Counted from the first letter of the stretch, positions 1-6,321 are shown. The stretch is 10,283 bases of DNA from an uncultured bacterium (GCA_938092125.1 CALKMQ010000098.1:1-10283), one strand, 5' to 3'. Numbers and translations are program-made. The notes: generated by a model not told the origin, from the sequence alone.

Positions 1-456
1 GAGGCATTCAATAAACCGTATCCTTTCCAGTTGAAGAAGATAGGTGATAATTATATTACAACTGTAGAACTTCCAGACAAAACTTCCCTCGAAGTTTCTT
101 TCCAAAGTAGACAGCATATCGAAGAACCAGATCAAAAGCAATGGGAAATTATATTCTCTCGTATTACGAGTGGTAGATCGTCTACTGAGTTGACTGGTGA
201 AGGCGATCAAATGCGAATCTTTGCCACTGTGATTGCTGCTATCAAAGAATTTATTAAGAAAGAAAATCCTAAGTATATGGACTTCTCTGCTGCTAAGGAC
301 GATCCAAAGCTGGCAGCGAAAGACAAGACTGTTTTACAAAGCAGGGAGAAGTTGTACGCTCGTTTTGTTAAGAGGTATTTTGCTAAGGATTATAAAATAG
401 AACAAATCACTAGCAGAGCAGGAACGGTTTGGTATTTAGAGAGAAAAACTAAATGA
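1..456 (+). CDS. Phage protein of a three-copy paralog family (copy A), 5' end missing
   Basis: The reading frame is open from the first base, so the gene begins upstream of the window. TTG at 31 is only an internal codon, because residues before it (EAFNKPYPFQL) match the N-terminus of copy C at 8389. Visible landmarks are FNKPYPF, ELPDKT, WEIIF, TGEGDQMRIFATV, a DFSAAKD stretch and REKLYARFVKRYF near the end. I recognise this pattern (G-D-x-x-x-[IV]-[FY]-A-T-V, then a serine/alanine motif, then S-R-x-x-L-Y-x-x-x-[VK]-R-[YF]) from small uncharacterised proteins of marine T4-like phages, but I know no function. The first visible residues, E-A, would fit the end of a capsid-targeting leader like those of the genes at 453 and 8880; this is inference because the leader is outside the window. 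It overlaps the next gene by ATGA, suggesting translational coupling. The paralogs are at 7944 and 8389. Confidence 0.85.
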   Translation, partial: EAFNKPYPFQLKKIGDNYITTVELPDKTSLEVSFQSRQHIEEPDQKQWEIIFSRITSGRSSTELTGEGDQMRIFATVIAAIKEFIKKENPKYMDFSAAKDDPKLAAKDKTVLQSREKLYARFVKRYFAKDYKIEQITSRAGTVWYLERKTK

Positions 457-482
457 AAAAATTTAATCAATATATTATTGAA
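453..482 (+). other. Putative T4-type capsid-targeting leader with prohead protease site
   Basis: This encodes residues 1-10 (MKKFNQYIIE) of the ligase-like protein. T4 internal proteins start with MKTYQEFIAE and are cut by the gp21 prohead protease after the glutamate, at the motif [L/I]-x-E. Here M1, K2, an aromatic residue at 4, an aromatic at 7, I8, E10 and A11 fall in the same register as in T4. The similarity is seen in the sequence; packaging and cleavage are inferred. Confidence 0.5.
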
Positions 483-1682
483 GCAAAGAACACTCACATG
501 GAACATGTTGAGGATTTAATTTTTAATGAGGGCGTAAATGGAACTAGAAAGGCGATTAATTTCCTACGTGATCTCCGTGATATGTTGGCGGGTCACTCTA
601 AAAATTCTATCTCACGTACCGTCAAATGGGATGGTGCACCGGCTGTATTCGCAGGCATCGATCCGACAGACGGTAAGTTTTTTGTTGCTAAAAAAGGCGT
701 ATTCAACAAAGATCCAAAAGTCTACAAAACACCAGCTGACGTCAAGGCTGACACATCGGGTGATCTGCAAGCAAAACTGCTCGTGGCCTTGCAAGAATTT
801 AGTAAACTAGGTATTAAAAAAGGAGTCTATCAAGGCGACCTGATGTTCACAAAAGGTGACGTTAGCAAGGAGTCGATCGATGGAGAAAGTTATTACACTT
901 TTCAACCTAATACTATTGTTTATGCTGTGCCTGTTAAGTCTGATCTTGGGAGACAGATATCGAAAGCTAGTATCGGTATTGTTTGGCACACAACTTATAC
1001 TGGTGATTCTTTTGAGTCTATGTCTGCATCTTTTGGTAAGAATATCGTAGATCAATTTAAATCACCTCCTTCTATATGGCAAACTGATGCAAATTATCGT
1101 GATGAAACAGGTAATGCTACCTTTACAAAGAAAGAAACGGAAGAAATTACAAAAATTCTTTCAAGAGCTGGAACATTATTTAATACAGTACCAACTGGGT
1201 TAATCAATGCGTTTTCTACAGACAAAGAATTATTGGATCGCGTCAAAGTTTTTAATAATACCTTTGTGCGCGCTGGTAAGCCTGTGAATCCTCGTAGTCA
1301 TACTCGAAGTTTTATTGATTACTTACATGGAGTATATAAGAAAGACAGTGATAAAGTTAAACGACCTGAATCAAAAGCAAAAGTAGAAGCTAAGAAAAAG
1401 AAAACAATGTCATACTTTAGCAAATATAAAGCAAGTGATTGGACCAATTTGTGGACACTCATGAATACGCTTGTACAAGCAAAAGGAATGATCATAAATA
1501 AAATGAATCAAGCAGGAAGTATGGGTACTTTCTTGCGTACACGATCAGGATTTAAAGTAACAGCACCGGAAGGATTTGTTGCCATCGATCATCTCAGTAA
1601 TGACGCCGTGAAGATTGTAGATAGACTTGAATTTAGTAAGGCTAATTTTAGCCCTGATGTTATAAAAGGATGGGAAAAATAA
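453..1682 (+). CDS. Putative covalent nucleotidyltransferase (DNA/RNA ligase-like) with capsid-targeting leader
   Basis: A 409-residue soluble protein. Residues 58-61 (KWDG) match motif I of the ligase/mRNA-capping superfamily, where the lysine becomes covalently nucleotidylated. YQGDLMF (126-132) resembles motif III, although the usual GE is GD. EGFVAI (373-378) and AVKIVDR (385-391) resemble motifs IV and V. Between the motif III region and motif IV lie about 240 residues, far more than in ordinary small ligases, including a lysine-rich stretch (305-318). The N-terminus, MKKFNQYIIE followed by A, matches the T4 internal-protein leader in length and register. Related proteins occur in marine T4-like phages as uncharacterised families; I think the family name is DUF6267 but am not certain. 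The start overlaps the upstream stop as ATGA. Ligase activity is not proven: this could be a nucleotidyltransferase of another kind or an inactive relative. Confidence 0.75.
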   Translation: MKKFNQYIIEAKNTHMEHVEDLIFNEGVNGTRKAINFLRDLRDMLAGHSKNSISRTVKWDGAPAVFAGIDPTDGKFFVAKKGVFNKDPKVYKTPADVKADTSGDLQAKLLVALQEFSKLGIKKGVYQGDLMFTKGDVSKESIDGESYYTFQPNTIVYAVPVKSDLGRQISKASIGIVWHTTYTGDSFESMSASFGKNIVDQFKSPPSIWQTDANYRDETGNATFTKKETEEITKILSRAGTLFNTVPTGLINAFSTDKELLDRVKVFNNTFVRAGKPVNPRSHTRSFIDYLHGVYKKDSDKVKRPESKAKVEAKKKKTMSYFSKYKASDWTNLWTLMNTLVQAKGMIINKMNQAGSMGTFLRTRSGFKVTAPEGFVAIDHLSNDAVKIVDRLEFSKANFSPDVIKGWEK

Positions 1683-1726
1683 TGGAAAAACATTTAGGCG
1701 GTCATGGTTATATCGCACTCCAATAA
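1682..1726 (+). other. 14-codon reading frame, possible remnant of a gene start (HLGGH)
   Basis: An ATG overlaps the last base of the upstream stop codon (TAATG), the usual coupled arrangement, but the frame encodes only MEKHLGGHGYIALQ and then stops. It overlaps the sulfotransferase start at 1704. The H-L-G-G-H/N element near the start is one I associate with the N-termini of some phage-encoded methyltransferases, which suggests a decapitated gene at the cassette boundary. It could equally be a chance frame or a leader that simply couples translation to the next gene. Confidence 0.25.
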
Positions 1727-2375
1727 TTTTATTTTTCTACGCGTACCAAAAAATGCTAGCTCTAGTCTAGCAGAATATTTTGTGCGTAATTTTTGTAATA
1801 CTAATGATGCATATACCGCAGTAAATGATTGTGGTATTCTTACACATAATGTATCAAAACAAGTAATTCGAAAACATAATAAACAAACACATTATATTCA
1901 TATGACTTTGCAAGAACTGATTGATGATCAGATCATAACTGAAGAAAAAGCACAAAGTATGAAAAAAATAATTGTGTTACGTAATCCAATACATAGACAA
2001 ATTAGTCTATATTTTTTCCTTTGTAGACTTAAGAGGACAAATCCTTCACCACAGGATTTTAGAGATAAGTTTAAAAATGGTTGTCATGAAAGTGATAGTA
2101 ATAATGCCATACGTCAAATGGATTACGTAAAGATTAATGGAGTACAAGCAAAGAACATAGAGCTCTGGGACTATAATAATATAGATCAAAAGCTTTATGA
2201 TATGTCAATTGGTCGAAAAATAAATACTAAATTGAGTAAACATAAATCGGATAGACGACCTAAAGTTGATATTGAAGAGCTTGTGAATGAATACTATGAT
2301 GATGATACACGTAAAGCAGTTGAAATATATTATGAAGAAGACATTGAGTTTTTAAATAGGATTAAAAAATTATGA
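1704..2375 (+). CDS. Sulfotransferase family protein
   Basis: A 223-residue enzyme expected to move sulfate from PAPS to a hydroxyl of a carbohydrate or small molecule in the cytoplasm. The N-terminus FIFLRVPKNASSSL (9-22) is the 5'-phosphosulfate binding loop of the Sulfotransfer_2-type fold (hydrophobic strand, then P-K-x-x-x-[ST]-S). IIVLRNPIHRQISLYF (89-104) is the 3'-phosphate binding motif, with R93, P95, R98 and S101. The C-terminal IYYEEDIEFL pattern is also common in this family. The length fits a minimal catalytic domain with no membrane anchor, unlike the Golgi enzymes. ATG 1704 is chosen because MVISH immediately before the first strand is a typical start; a short AGG lies five bases upstream. 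The next gene overlaps by ATGA. It is the first gene of the AT-rich cassette, which also encodes glycosyl- and methyltransferases, so a glycan acceptor is the natural guess. The acceptor is unknown. Confidence 0.85.
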   Translation: MVISHSNNFIFLRVPKNASSSLAEYFVRNFCNTNDAYTAVNDCGILTHNVSKQVIRKHNKQTHYIHMTLQELIDDQIITEEKAQSMKKIIVLRNPIHRQISLYFFLCRLKRTNPSPQDFRDKFKNGCHESDSNNAIRQMDYVKINGVQAKNIELWDYNNIDQKLYDMSIGRKINTKLSKHKSDRRPKVDIEELVNEYYDDDTRKAVEIYYEEDIEFLNRIKKL

Positions 2376-3064
2376 AGCCAACAAAAGCTTTTATTATTAT
2401 GATGAAGGGTCATCAAATATCTGAACAATATGCTAAAATATGTGCTGACTCATGTGATAAAGTTGGTATGCCATGGGAATATATTGAATGGTTTCATGGT
2501 ACTACAAAAGAAGTTGCTACAAAATCTTGGGCTGCAGTGACATCAAACGTAAAAAATTATCAGACATTTAAGCCGCAAAATGCTAAAGCTCAATGTGCTA
2601 CATCAGGACACGCAATGGCGTGGTGTAAAGTACGAGATCATAATGAACCAGCAATTATATTCGAACACGATGCTATTCTTCTACACAATATTGACATTGA
2701 TATTCCAGATAATTTAATTGTAGCTCTTGGTTATAAAATACAAAAACCAGAACAATATAATCATGAAGCCGCCGGTCCACCTACATGTATTACAGAAACA
2801 ACTAATAATGGACATGAAGGTGCACATGCATATGCTATCACACCCAATACTGCAGTTTCTTTATTAAAAGAATTAGAAACTAATGGTATACCAGGCGCAA
2901 TCGATAATACACATTTCTTAAAAACTAGAAAAACCAAAGTACCTATCAAAATTATGTCTCCAACACCTGCAATTGGCTGGTTGCGTGAGTCTACTATATG
3001 GAAAAGTTCAGCTAATAAAAATTATCCTTTTATCGATTCATTTAAAAACCACTTCACAGAATAA
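2372..3064 (+). CDS. GT25-like glycosyltransferase (LPS glycosyltransferase type)
   Basis: A 230-residue protein resembling the glycosyltransferase family 25 enzymes that add sugars such as galactose to lipooligosaccharide. The pattern C-A-T-S-G-H-A-M-A-W (75-84) corresponds to the family's SH-x3-W helix. AIIFEHDAIL (94-103) corresponds to the strand and metal-binding acidic motif, normally E-D-D but here E98-H99-D100. GAHAYAITPNTAVSLLKEL (150-168) matches the conserved 'haYlis..A..Ll' segment, and GAIDNTHF (175-182) the late acidic motif. The sugar donor and acceptor cannot be read from the sequence. The start overlaps the sulfotransferase stop as ATGA, and 19 bases separate its stop from the next gene. 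The His-for-Asp change could alter metal use or mark a subfamily. No signal peptide or transmembrane segment is apparent. Confidence 0.75.
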   Translation: MKPTKAFIIMMKGHQISEQYAKICADSCDKVGMPWEYIEWFHGTTKEVATKSWAAVTSNVKNYQTFKPQNAKAQCATSGHAMAWCKVRDHNEPAIIFEHDAILLHNIDIDIPDNLIVALGYKIQKPEQYNHEAAGPPTCITETTNNGHEGAHAYAITPNTAVSLLKELETNGIPGAIDNTHFLKTRKTKVPIKIMSPTPAIGWLRESTIWKSSANKNYPFIDSFKNHFTE

Positions 3065-3083
3065 TAAAAAGAAAATATAGAAG

Positions 3084-3731
3084 ATGAAAAAACTAATATA
3101 TCAATATTATGCCGAAGCTCCTAATTCTGGTCCATCGATTAAAACTGAATTTAATTATTGGGAACTAAGCAAACAATCAGTTTCTAAATATGCGGAGCAA
3201 TGTGACGCTGATTATAAATTTCTAAGTCATCCTTTTGGCCATTCACCTTTTTATGGAATATTTTTGCCATTCATCGAAGGATGGTGTAAAGAATATGATG
3301 CTGTTTGTTTTATGGATAGTGATATCTTAGCAACAACAAACTTCGATAATATCTTCGATCATATTGAAGATGACAGAATTAATTATGTGCAGATGAAATT
3401 AAAATCAAAAGATCACTGGTTAGATAGTCATGGTGGCCATGGTAATTCAGGTGTTGTGGTATTCCCAAGAAAAATATATGAATCTATAGGCAATTACTTT
3501 AACAAACATATTAAAAACCCTCCTAAGGGTCGTATGGGCGGCTGGGATCAACTTATGATTAATCTTTACGTAATAGAACAAAAAAAGTTTAAAGGCCTTC
3601 CTGATAAGTTTAATTGGCATATGACAAGATGGTCCCACGATCTAAGATGGGATCAAACTCTTATTCATTATCATCGTAATCATAAAGAATGGATGAAAGA
3701 TGAAATTCATGATGCAAGGATATTAAAATGA
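3084..3731 (+). CDS. GT-A glycosyltransferase, GT8-like
   Basis: A 215-residue protein with the hallmarks of a retaining GT8-type (galactosyl/glucosyltransferase) GT-A fold. DAVCFMDSDIL (72-82) carries the D78-x-D80 metal and nucleotide-sugar motif at the end of a strand. NSGVVVFPR (121-129) is the conserved strand after the donor site, GGWDQLMIN (152-160) the D-Q motif, and LPDKFNWH (172-179) with HYHRNHK (195-201) the C-terminal region, where the second histidine motif often completes metal binding. The family is clear in outline, but the specific sugar is not. A weak AGAAG lies just before ATG 3084. The stop overlaps the next gene as ATGA. Like its neighbours it is soluble and would act on nucleotide sugars from the host pool, because no sugar-nucleotide biosynthesis gene lies in the window. 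Confidence 0.75.
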   Translation: MKKLIYQYYAEAPNSGPSIKTEFNYWELSKQSVSKYAEQCDADYKFLSHPFGHSPFYGIFLPFIEGWCKEYDAVCFMDSDILATTNFDNIFDHIEDDRINYVQMKLKSKDHWLDSHGGHGNSGVVVFPRKIYESIGNYFNKHIKNPPKGRMGGWDQLMINLYVIEQKKFKGLPDKFNWHMTRWSHDLRWDQTLIHYHRNHKEWMKDEIHDARILK

Positions 3732-4474
3732 AAACTATCATTATAAAATCTGATTATGCAGAGCTTGAAGTATATGATGATGCCGCGGCAAAAAGAATGC
3801 GCCGAAAAGATTATCGTGGGTTGCAAACACCAAAACAATTTTTAATTTTAAAAGATAAGATCATAAAAGAAAATGATTTTGTTATTGATGTTGGTGCACA
3901 CATAGGAACATTCTGTATTCCATTCGCTAAACACTGTAAACCACAAAAAGTTTATGCGATAGAAGCGAATGAGAACAACTATAATCTATTAGTTAAGAAT
4001 ATAATAAGAAATAAATTAGAAGATACAATTATACCAATAAGAGCTATTGTTTCAGATATAGAATCAACGATGAAAGAAGTGGTACCAAAAAGAAATGACG
4101 AAAGTTGGGTATTACAGTATCATCCTTCTGATACAGGTATTAAATCTACCACTCTTGATAACTTACTCGAAGATGCTGATCGAATTAATTTTGTTAAGAT
4201 GGATATTGAAGGTAGTGAGATACGAGCACTTAAAGGATTTAAAAAACTATTAGAAAAACATTCTCCTACAATGTATATCGAATGTAGCGCTTTGGCTCTT
4301 AAAGAACAAAATTATCAAATGAAAGATTTAGAAGACGAAGTCAGAAGCCATGGATATATTAATTTTGTTGAGAATGATTGGGAACAAGGATATGTCAAAT
4401 TAAATACACTCAATGATAGTGTTACTAAAAATGGTCGGCATGGTCCACATTTCGATTGCATAATGAAAAAATAA
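3728..4474 (+). CDS. FkbM family SAM-dependent methyltransferase
   Basis: A 248-residue class I methyltransferase of the FkbM type, a family that commonly O-methylates sugars or polyketides. VIDVGAHIGTF (52-62) is motif I, the SAM-binding glycine loop. VYAIEANENNYNLL (75-88) contains the acidic residue expected to bind the ribose of SAM. INFVKMDIEGSEIRALKG (153-170) is the FkbM signature with D159, E161 and G162, and PTMYIEC (180-186) is the last core strand. About 45 residues precede the core. The start overlaps the GT8-like gene by ATGA and the next gene begins one base after the stop, so the cassette reads as one operon. The likely role is methylation of a hydroxyl on the glycan made by the neighbouring transferases; this follows from context only. 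A second, more diverged FkbM-like gene lies at 5072. Confidence 0.88.
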   Translation: MKTIIIKSDYAELEVYDDAAAKRMRRKDYRGLQTPKQFLILKDKIIKENDFVIDVGAHIGTFCIPFAKHCKPQKVYAIEANENNYNLLVKNIIRNKLEDTIIPIRAIVSDIESTMKEVVPKRNDESWVLQYHPSDTGIKSTTLDNLLEDADRINFVKMDIEGSEIRALKGFKKLLEKHSPTMYIECSALALKEQNYQMKDLEDEVRSHGYINFVENDWEQGYVKLNTLNDSVTKNGRHGPHFDCIMKK

Positions 4475-4475
4475 T

Positions 4476-5075
4476 ATGGCTCAAAATGTAAATGAAACAA
4501 TTCGTAAACTCGATAGTATAATAAAAAAATCTAGTAAAATATTAGATATTGGTGCAGGTCAAAAAGAAGAACATGCGAATATATTTAGATCAAAAGGACA
4601 TATAGTAGATACGGTTGATTTTTTTCCTAGATCTACATATCAAGGTATATTCACCGAGTTAAATATAGAAAAAAAATATGATGTTATTTGGACTAGTCAT
4701 TGTTTAGAACATCAACCTAATATTGGTAATTTTCTAACTAAGTGTTATGATGTTTGTGAAGATAATGGTTATATATGCATTACTGTTCCACCTGCAAATG
4801 CATATAAAGATTGGATTGTAGGTGGTCATGTCACATTATGGAATGCAGGTTTACTTGTCTATAATCTCGTATTAGCAGGTTTTGATTGTTCTGATGCCAA
4901 TATTAAAAGTTACGATCGTAATATATCAGTGATTAGTCGTAAAAGAAATAGACCAGAAGTTAGATTAGTATATGATCGAGGAGATCTAAGAACACTAAAT
5001 CAATGGATGCCTCGAGGATTACAATATGATCGATGGGGTCATTTCGAAGGACAAATTCAGGAGCACAATTGGTGA
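4476..5075 (+). CDS. Class I SAM-dependent methyltransferase
   Basis: A 199-residue methyltransferase of the Methyltransf_11/23 type. KILDIGAGQ (21-29) is motif I; VDTVDFFP (44-51) supplies the acidic residue after strand 2; YDVIWTSHCLEHQPN (68-82) is motif II with the L-E-H element common in this group; and NGYICITVPP (97-106) is motif III. The C-terminal 50 residues are rich in arginine and aromatic residues (RPEVRLVYDRGDLRTL) and are not part of the core fold that I recognise. The substrate is unknown; the context suggests a sugar. It starts one base after the stop of the FkbM gene, and its own stop overlaps the next gene's GTG start as GTGA. Codon use and base composition match the AT-rich cassette. 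Confidence 0.85.
   Translation: MAQNVNETIRKLDSIIKKSSKILDIGAGQKEEHANIFRSKGHIVDTVDFFPRSTYQGIFTELNIEKKYDVIWTSHCLEHQPNIGNFLTKCYDVCEDNGYICITVPPANAYKDWIVGGHVTLWNAGLLVYNLVLAGFDCSDANIKSYDRNISVISRKRNRPEVRLVYDRGDLRTLNQWMPRGLQYDRWGHFEGQIQEHNW
5059..5063 (+). promoter_or_regulatory. Strong ribosome binding site fixing the GTG 5072 start
   Basis: AGGAG lies eight bases before GTG 5072, inside the end of the upstream methyltransferase gene. It is one of the few near-perfect Shine-Dalgarno sequences in the cassette. It supports starting the next gene at the GTG rather than at the ATG at 5033, which would need a 43-base overlap and would add residues with no resemblance to the family. Confidence 0.65.
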
Positions 5076-5665
5076 TTGATGTTGATTTTATAGAAATTGG
5101 TACAAGCGACTTTAGAACACTTATTGAAACAGCTGATGATTCAACTGTTGGTTTTTCTATTGAACCATTACAAACATATCTCGATAGATTACCTGATAAA
5201 AACAACGTAGAAAAATGTTGTATTGCTATTTCTCCCGATGGAGAATCGGGATTATGTGATGTATATTATATTCCTCCATCAGTTATTGATGAAGAGAATT
5301 TGCCGTATTGGTGGAAAGGTTGTAATTCAATTGATTATATGCATCCGGAAGCAATACGATTTAAAATGGAACATAAGTTTGTAAAGTCATCAGTTCCAAA
5401 AATGCCACTCGGTCAATTTATTGAAGAGAAAAAAATAAGAAGAATACAATTAATGAAAATTGATGTCGAAGGTAATGACTGTAAGATACTTATTGACTAT
5501 TATTCTTATCTGATAAAGCAACCAAAAGAAAAACTACCTATTCGTATTATATTCGAACACAAACATTCTACAAATGAAGAGAGAAATACTGTAGCAACAT
5601 TATATGGTGAGTTAGGATATAAAGTAAAATCTCATACACGTATTGACACGGAACTTTTTCTATGA
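5072..5665 (+). CDS. FkbM-like methyltransferase, diverged, GTG start
   Basis: A 197-residue protein when started at GTG 5072, which overlaps the upstream stop as GTGA and has AGGAG at a good distance. An ATG at 5033 is in frame but is less likely. DFIEIGTSDFRTL (5-17) sits where FkbM proteins have the SAM-binding loop, but the usual D-x-G-x-x-x-G is replaced by E-I-G-T-S-D. VGFSIEP (26-32) fits the strand-2 acidic position. IQLMKIDVEGNDCKIL (125-140) is a good match to the FkbM K-x-D-x-E-G signature, and IRIIFEHKH (157-165) is the last strand, with FEH in place of the usual [IV]E. It may have a reduced or altered cofactor site. The start of the next gene overlaps its stop as ATGA. It is probably another sugar O-methyltransferase; loss of activity cannot be excluded. 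Confidence 0.8.
   Translation: MIDVDFIEIGTSDFRTLIETADDSTVGFSIEPLQTYLDRLPDKNNVEKCCIAISPDGESGLCDVYYIPPSVIDEENLPYWWKGCNSIDYMHPEAIRFKMEHKFVKSSVPKMPLGQFIEEKKIRRIQLMKIDVEGNDCKILIDYYSYLIKQPKEKLPIRIIFEHKHSTNEERNTVATLYGELGYKVKSHTRIDTELFL
5233..5251 (+). other. Perfect 7-bp inverted repeat inside the FkbM-like gene
   Basis: TCCCGAT (5233-5239) and ATCGGGA (5245-5251) are perfect inverted copies around a five-base loop, GGAGA. The stem is GC-rich for this AT-rich stretch. The loop resembles a Shine-Dalgarno core. It encodes SPDGESG of the protein, so codon constraints may explain it. It is not followed by a T-run, so it is not a typical terminator. Confidence 0.3.
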
Positions 5666-6279
5666 AAGTTATTGCTATAGGCAGCGGTCATCAAGTCAAA
5701 AGAATAAACGATTGGAACGTTTCATTCGCAACTGTTGTTGGTGTAAATAATACATGGAGAGCTACAGATAAATGGGATCATCTCATGTATGCTGGTGATT
5801 ATCCTAAAAAATTGCTTGCAGAATTAAAAGCTCAAAAAAAGTCTCATCAAGCAATACATTCGCGTGAAGGTGAAACAGGATTTAAGAAATCTTACGTTGG
5901 TATGGCGAAAATGCCGTGGGAACAAGCACGAATATATCTAGGTTTACCAATATATTTTGGTGTGACATATTGGATATTGCATCATCTTAAACCTACACAT
6001 ATTGGTTATCTTGGTTTCGACATGAACTACACACCATCAGCAGATGGTTCAACTGCTGCTTATGGTATTGGTCATGATATGAAAACAAGAGGTATACCAG
6101 ATCCATTATGGCAATTTAAAAATGTACCTGAATATATTGCCATGGAAAATCCATATCAAACACTTATAGAAAGATTAAAAATACACAAAGGATCTACTGA
6201 ATTAGTTAATTTATCTGATGATCCTGATACAATGCTACCGTGGCATCAAATTACACTCGATGAATTTCAAAAATTATAA
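5662..6279 (+). CDS. Putative glycosyltransferase of uncertain family (Rossmann-type N-terminus)
   Basis: A 205-residue protein that I cannot place firmly. The N-terminus VIAIGSGHQVKRINDW (3-18) looks like a first strand and phosphate-binding loop, followed by ATVVGVNNTWR (23-33). The sequence V-[VY]-[GA]-[VI]-N-N-x-W after such a loop is seen in bacterial sialyltransferase-like (GT42) proteins and in MptE/DUF115-like proteins. THIGYLGFDMNY (112-123) is a second strong landmark: a strand, then G-[FC]-D-M, as in those families. The C-terminal third has a helix (ENPYQTLIERLKI) and no known motif. As last gene of the seven-gene cassette it most likely also acts on a sugar. It overlaps the preceding gene by ATGA, and its stop codon is embedded in a late promoter for the next gene. 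Alternative roles, such as pterin or nucleotide chemistry, cannot be ruled out. Confidence 0.7.
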   Translation: MKVIAIGSGHQVKRINDWNVSFATVVGVNNTWRATDKWDHLMYAGDYPKKLLAELKAQKKSHQAIHSREGETGFKKSYVGMAKMPWEQARIYLGLPIYFGVTYWILHHLKPTHIGYLGFDMNYTPSADGSTAAYGIGHDMKTRGIPDPLWQFKNVPEYIAMENPYQTLIERLKIHKGSTELVNLSDDPDTMLPWHQITLDEFQKL

Positions 6280-6282
6280 ATA
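6275..6282 (+). promoter_or_regulatory. T4-type late promoter (TATAAATA)
   Basis: An exact copy of the T4 late promoter element recognised by the gp55 sigma factor with the sliding clamp. It overlaps the stop codon of the preceding gene and lies 40 bases before the ATG of the cytidylyltransferase fusion, leaving room for an RNA start near 6288-6295 and a leader of about 30 bases. I found no other exact copy on either strand by eye. It points to late expression of the genes from 6322 onward. Confidence 0.7.
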
Positions 6283-6321
6283 GAAATACAATTAGACAGA
6301 GTTAGGCTTAGGTAAACCTCT

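Noticed and set aside
31..456. TTG at 31 as the start of the first gene
   Set aside because: The frame is open to base 1 and the residues before the TTG (FNKPYPF) match the N-terminus of the paralog at 8389, so the gene starts outside the window.
612..1055. Antisense and alternate-frame reading frames inside the ligase-like gene
   Set aside because: They overlap a gene with recognisable motifs, have no family resemblance and no plausible ribosome sites. The same holds for the other minus-strand frames at 2761, 3447, 4315, 4960, 6768, 7479 and 9522.
1493..1500. CATAAATA as a second late promoter before the cassette
   Set aside because: One mismatch to the consensus, inside a coding region and about 200 bases from the next gene; expected by chance in AT-rich DNA.
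5233..5251. Hairpin as a transcription terminator
   Set aside because: It is inside a coding gene and no T-run follows.
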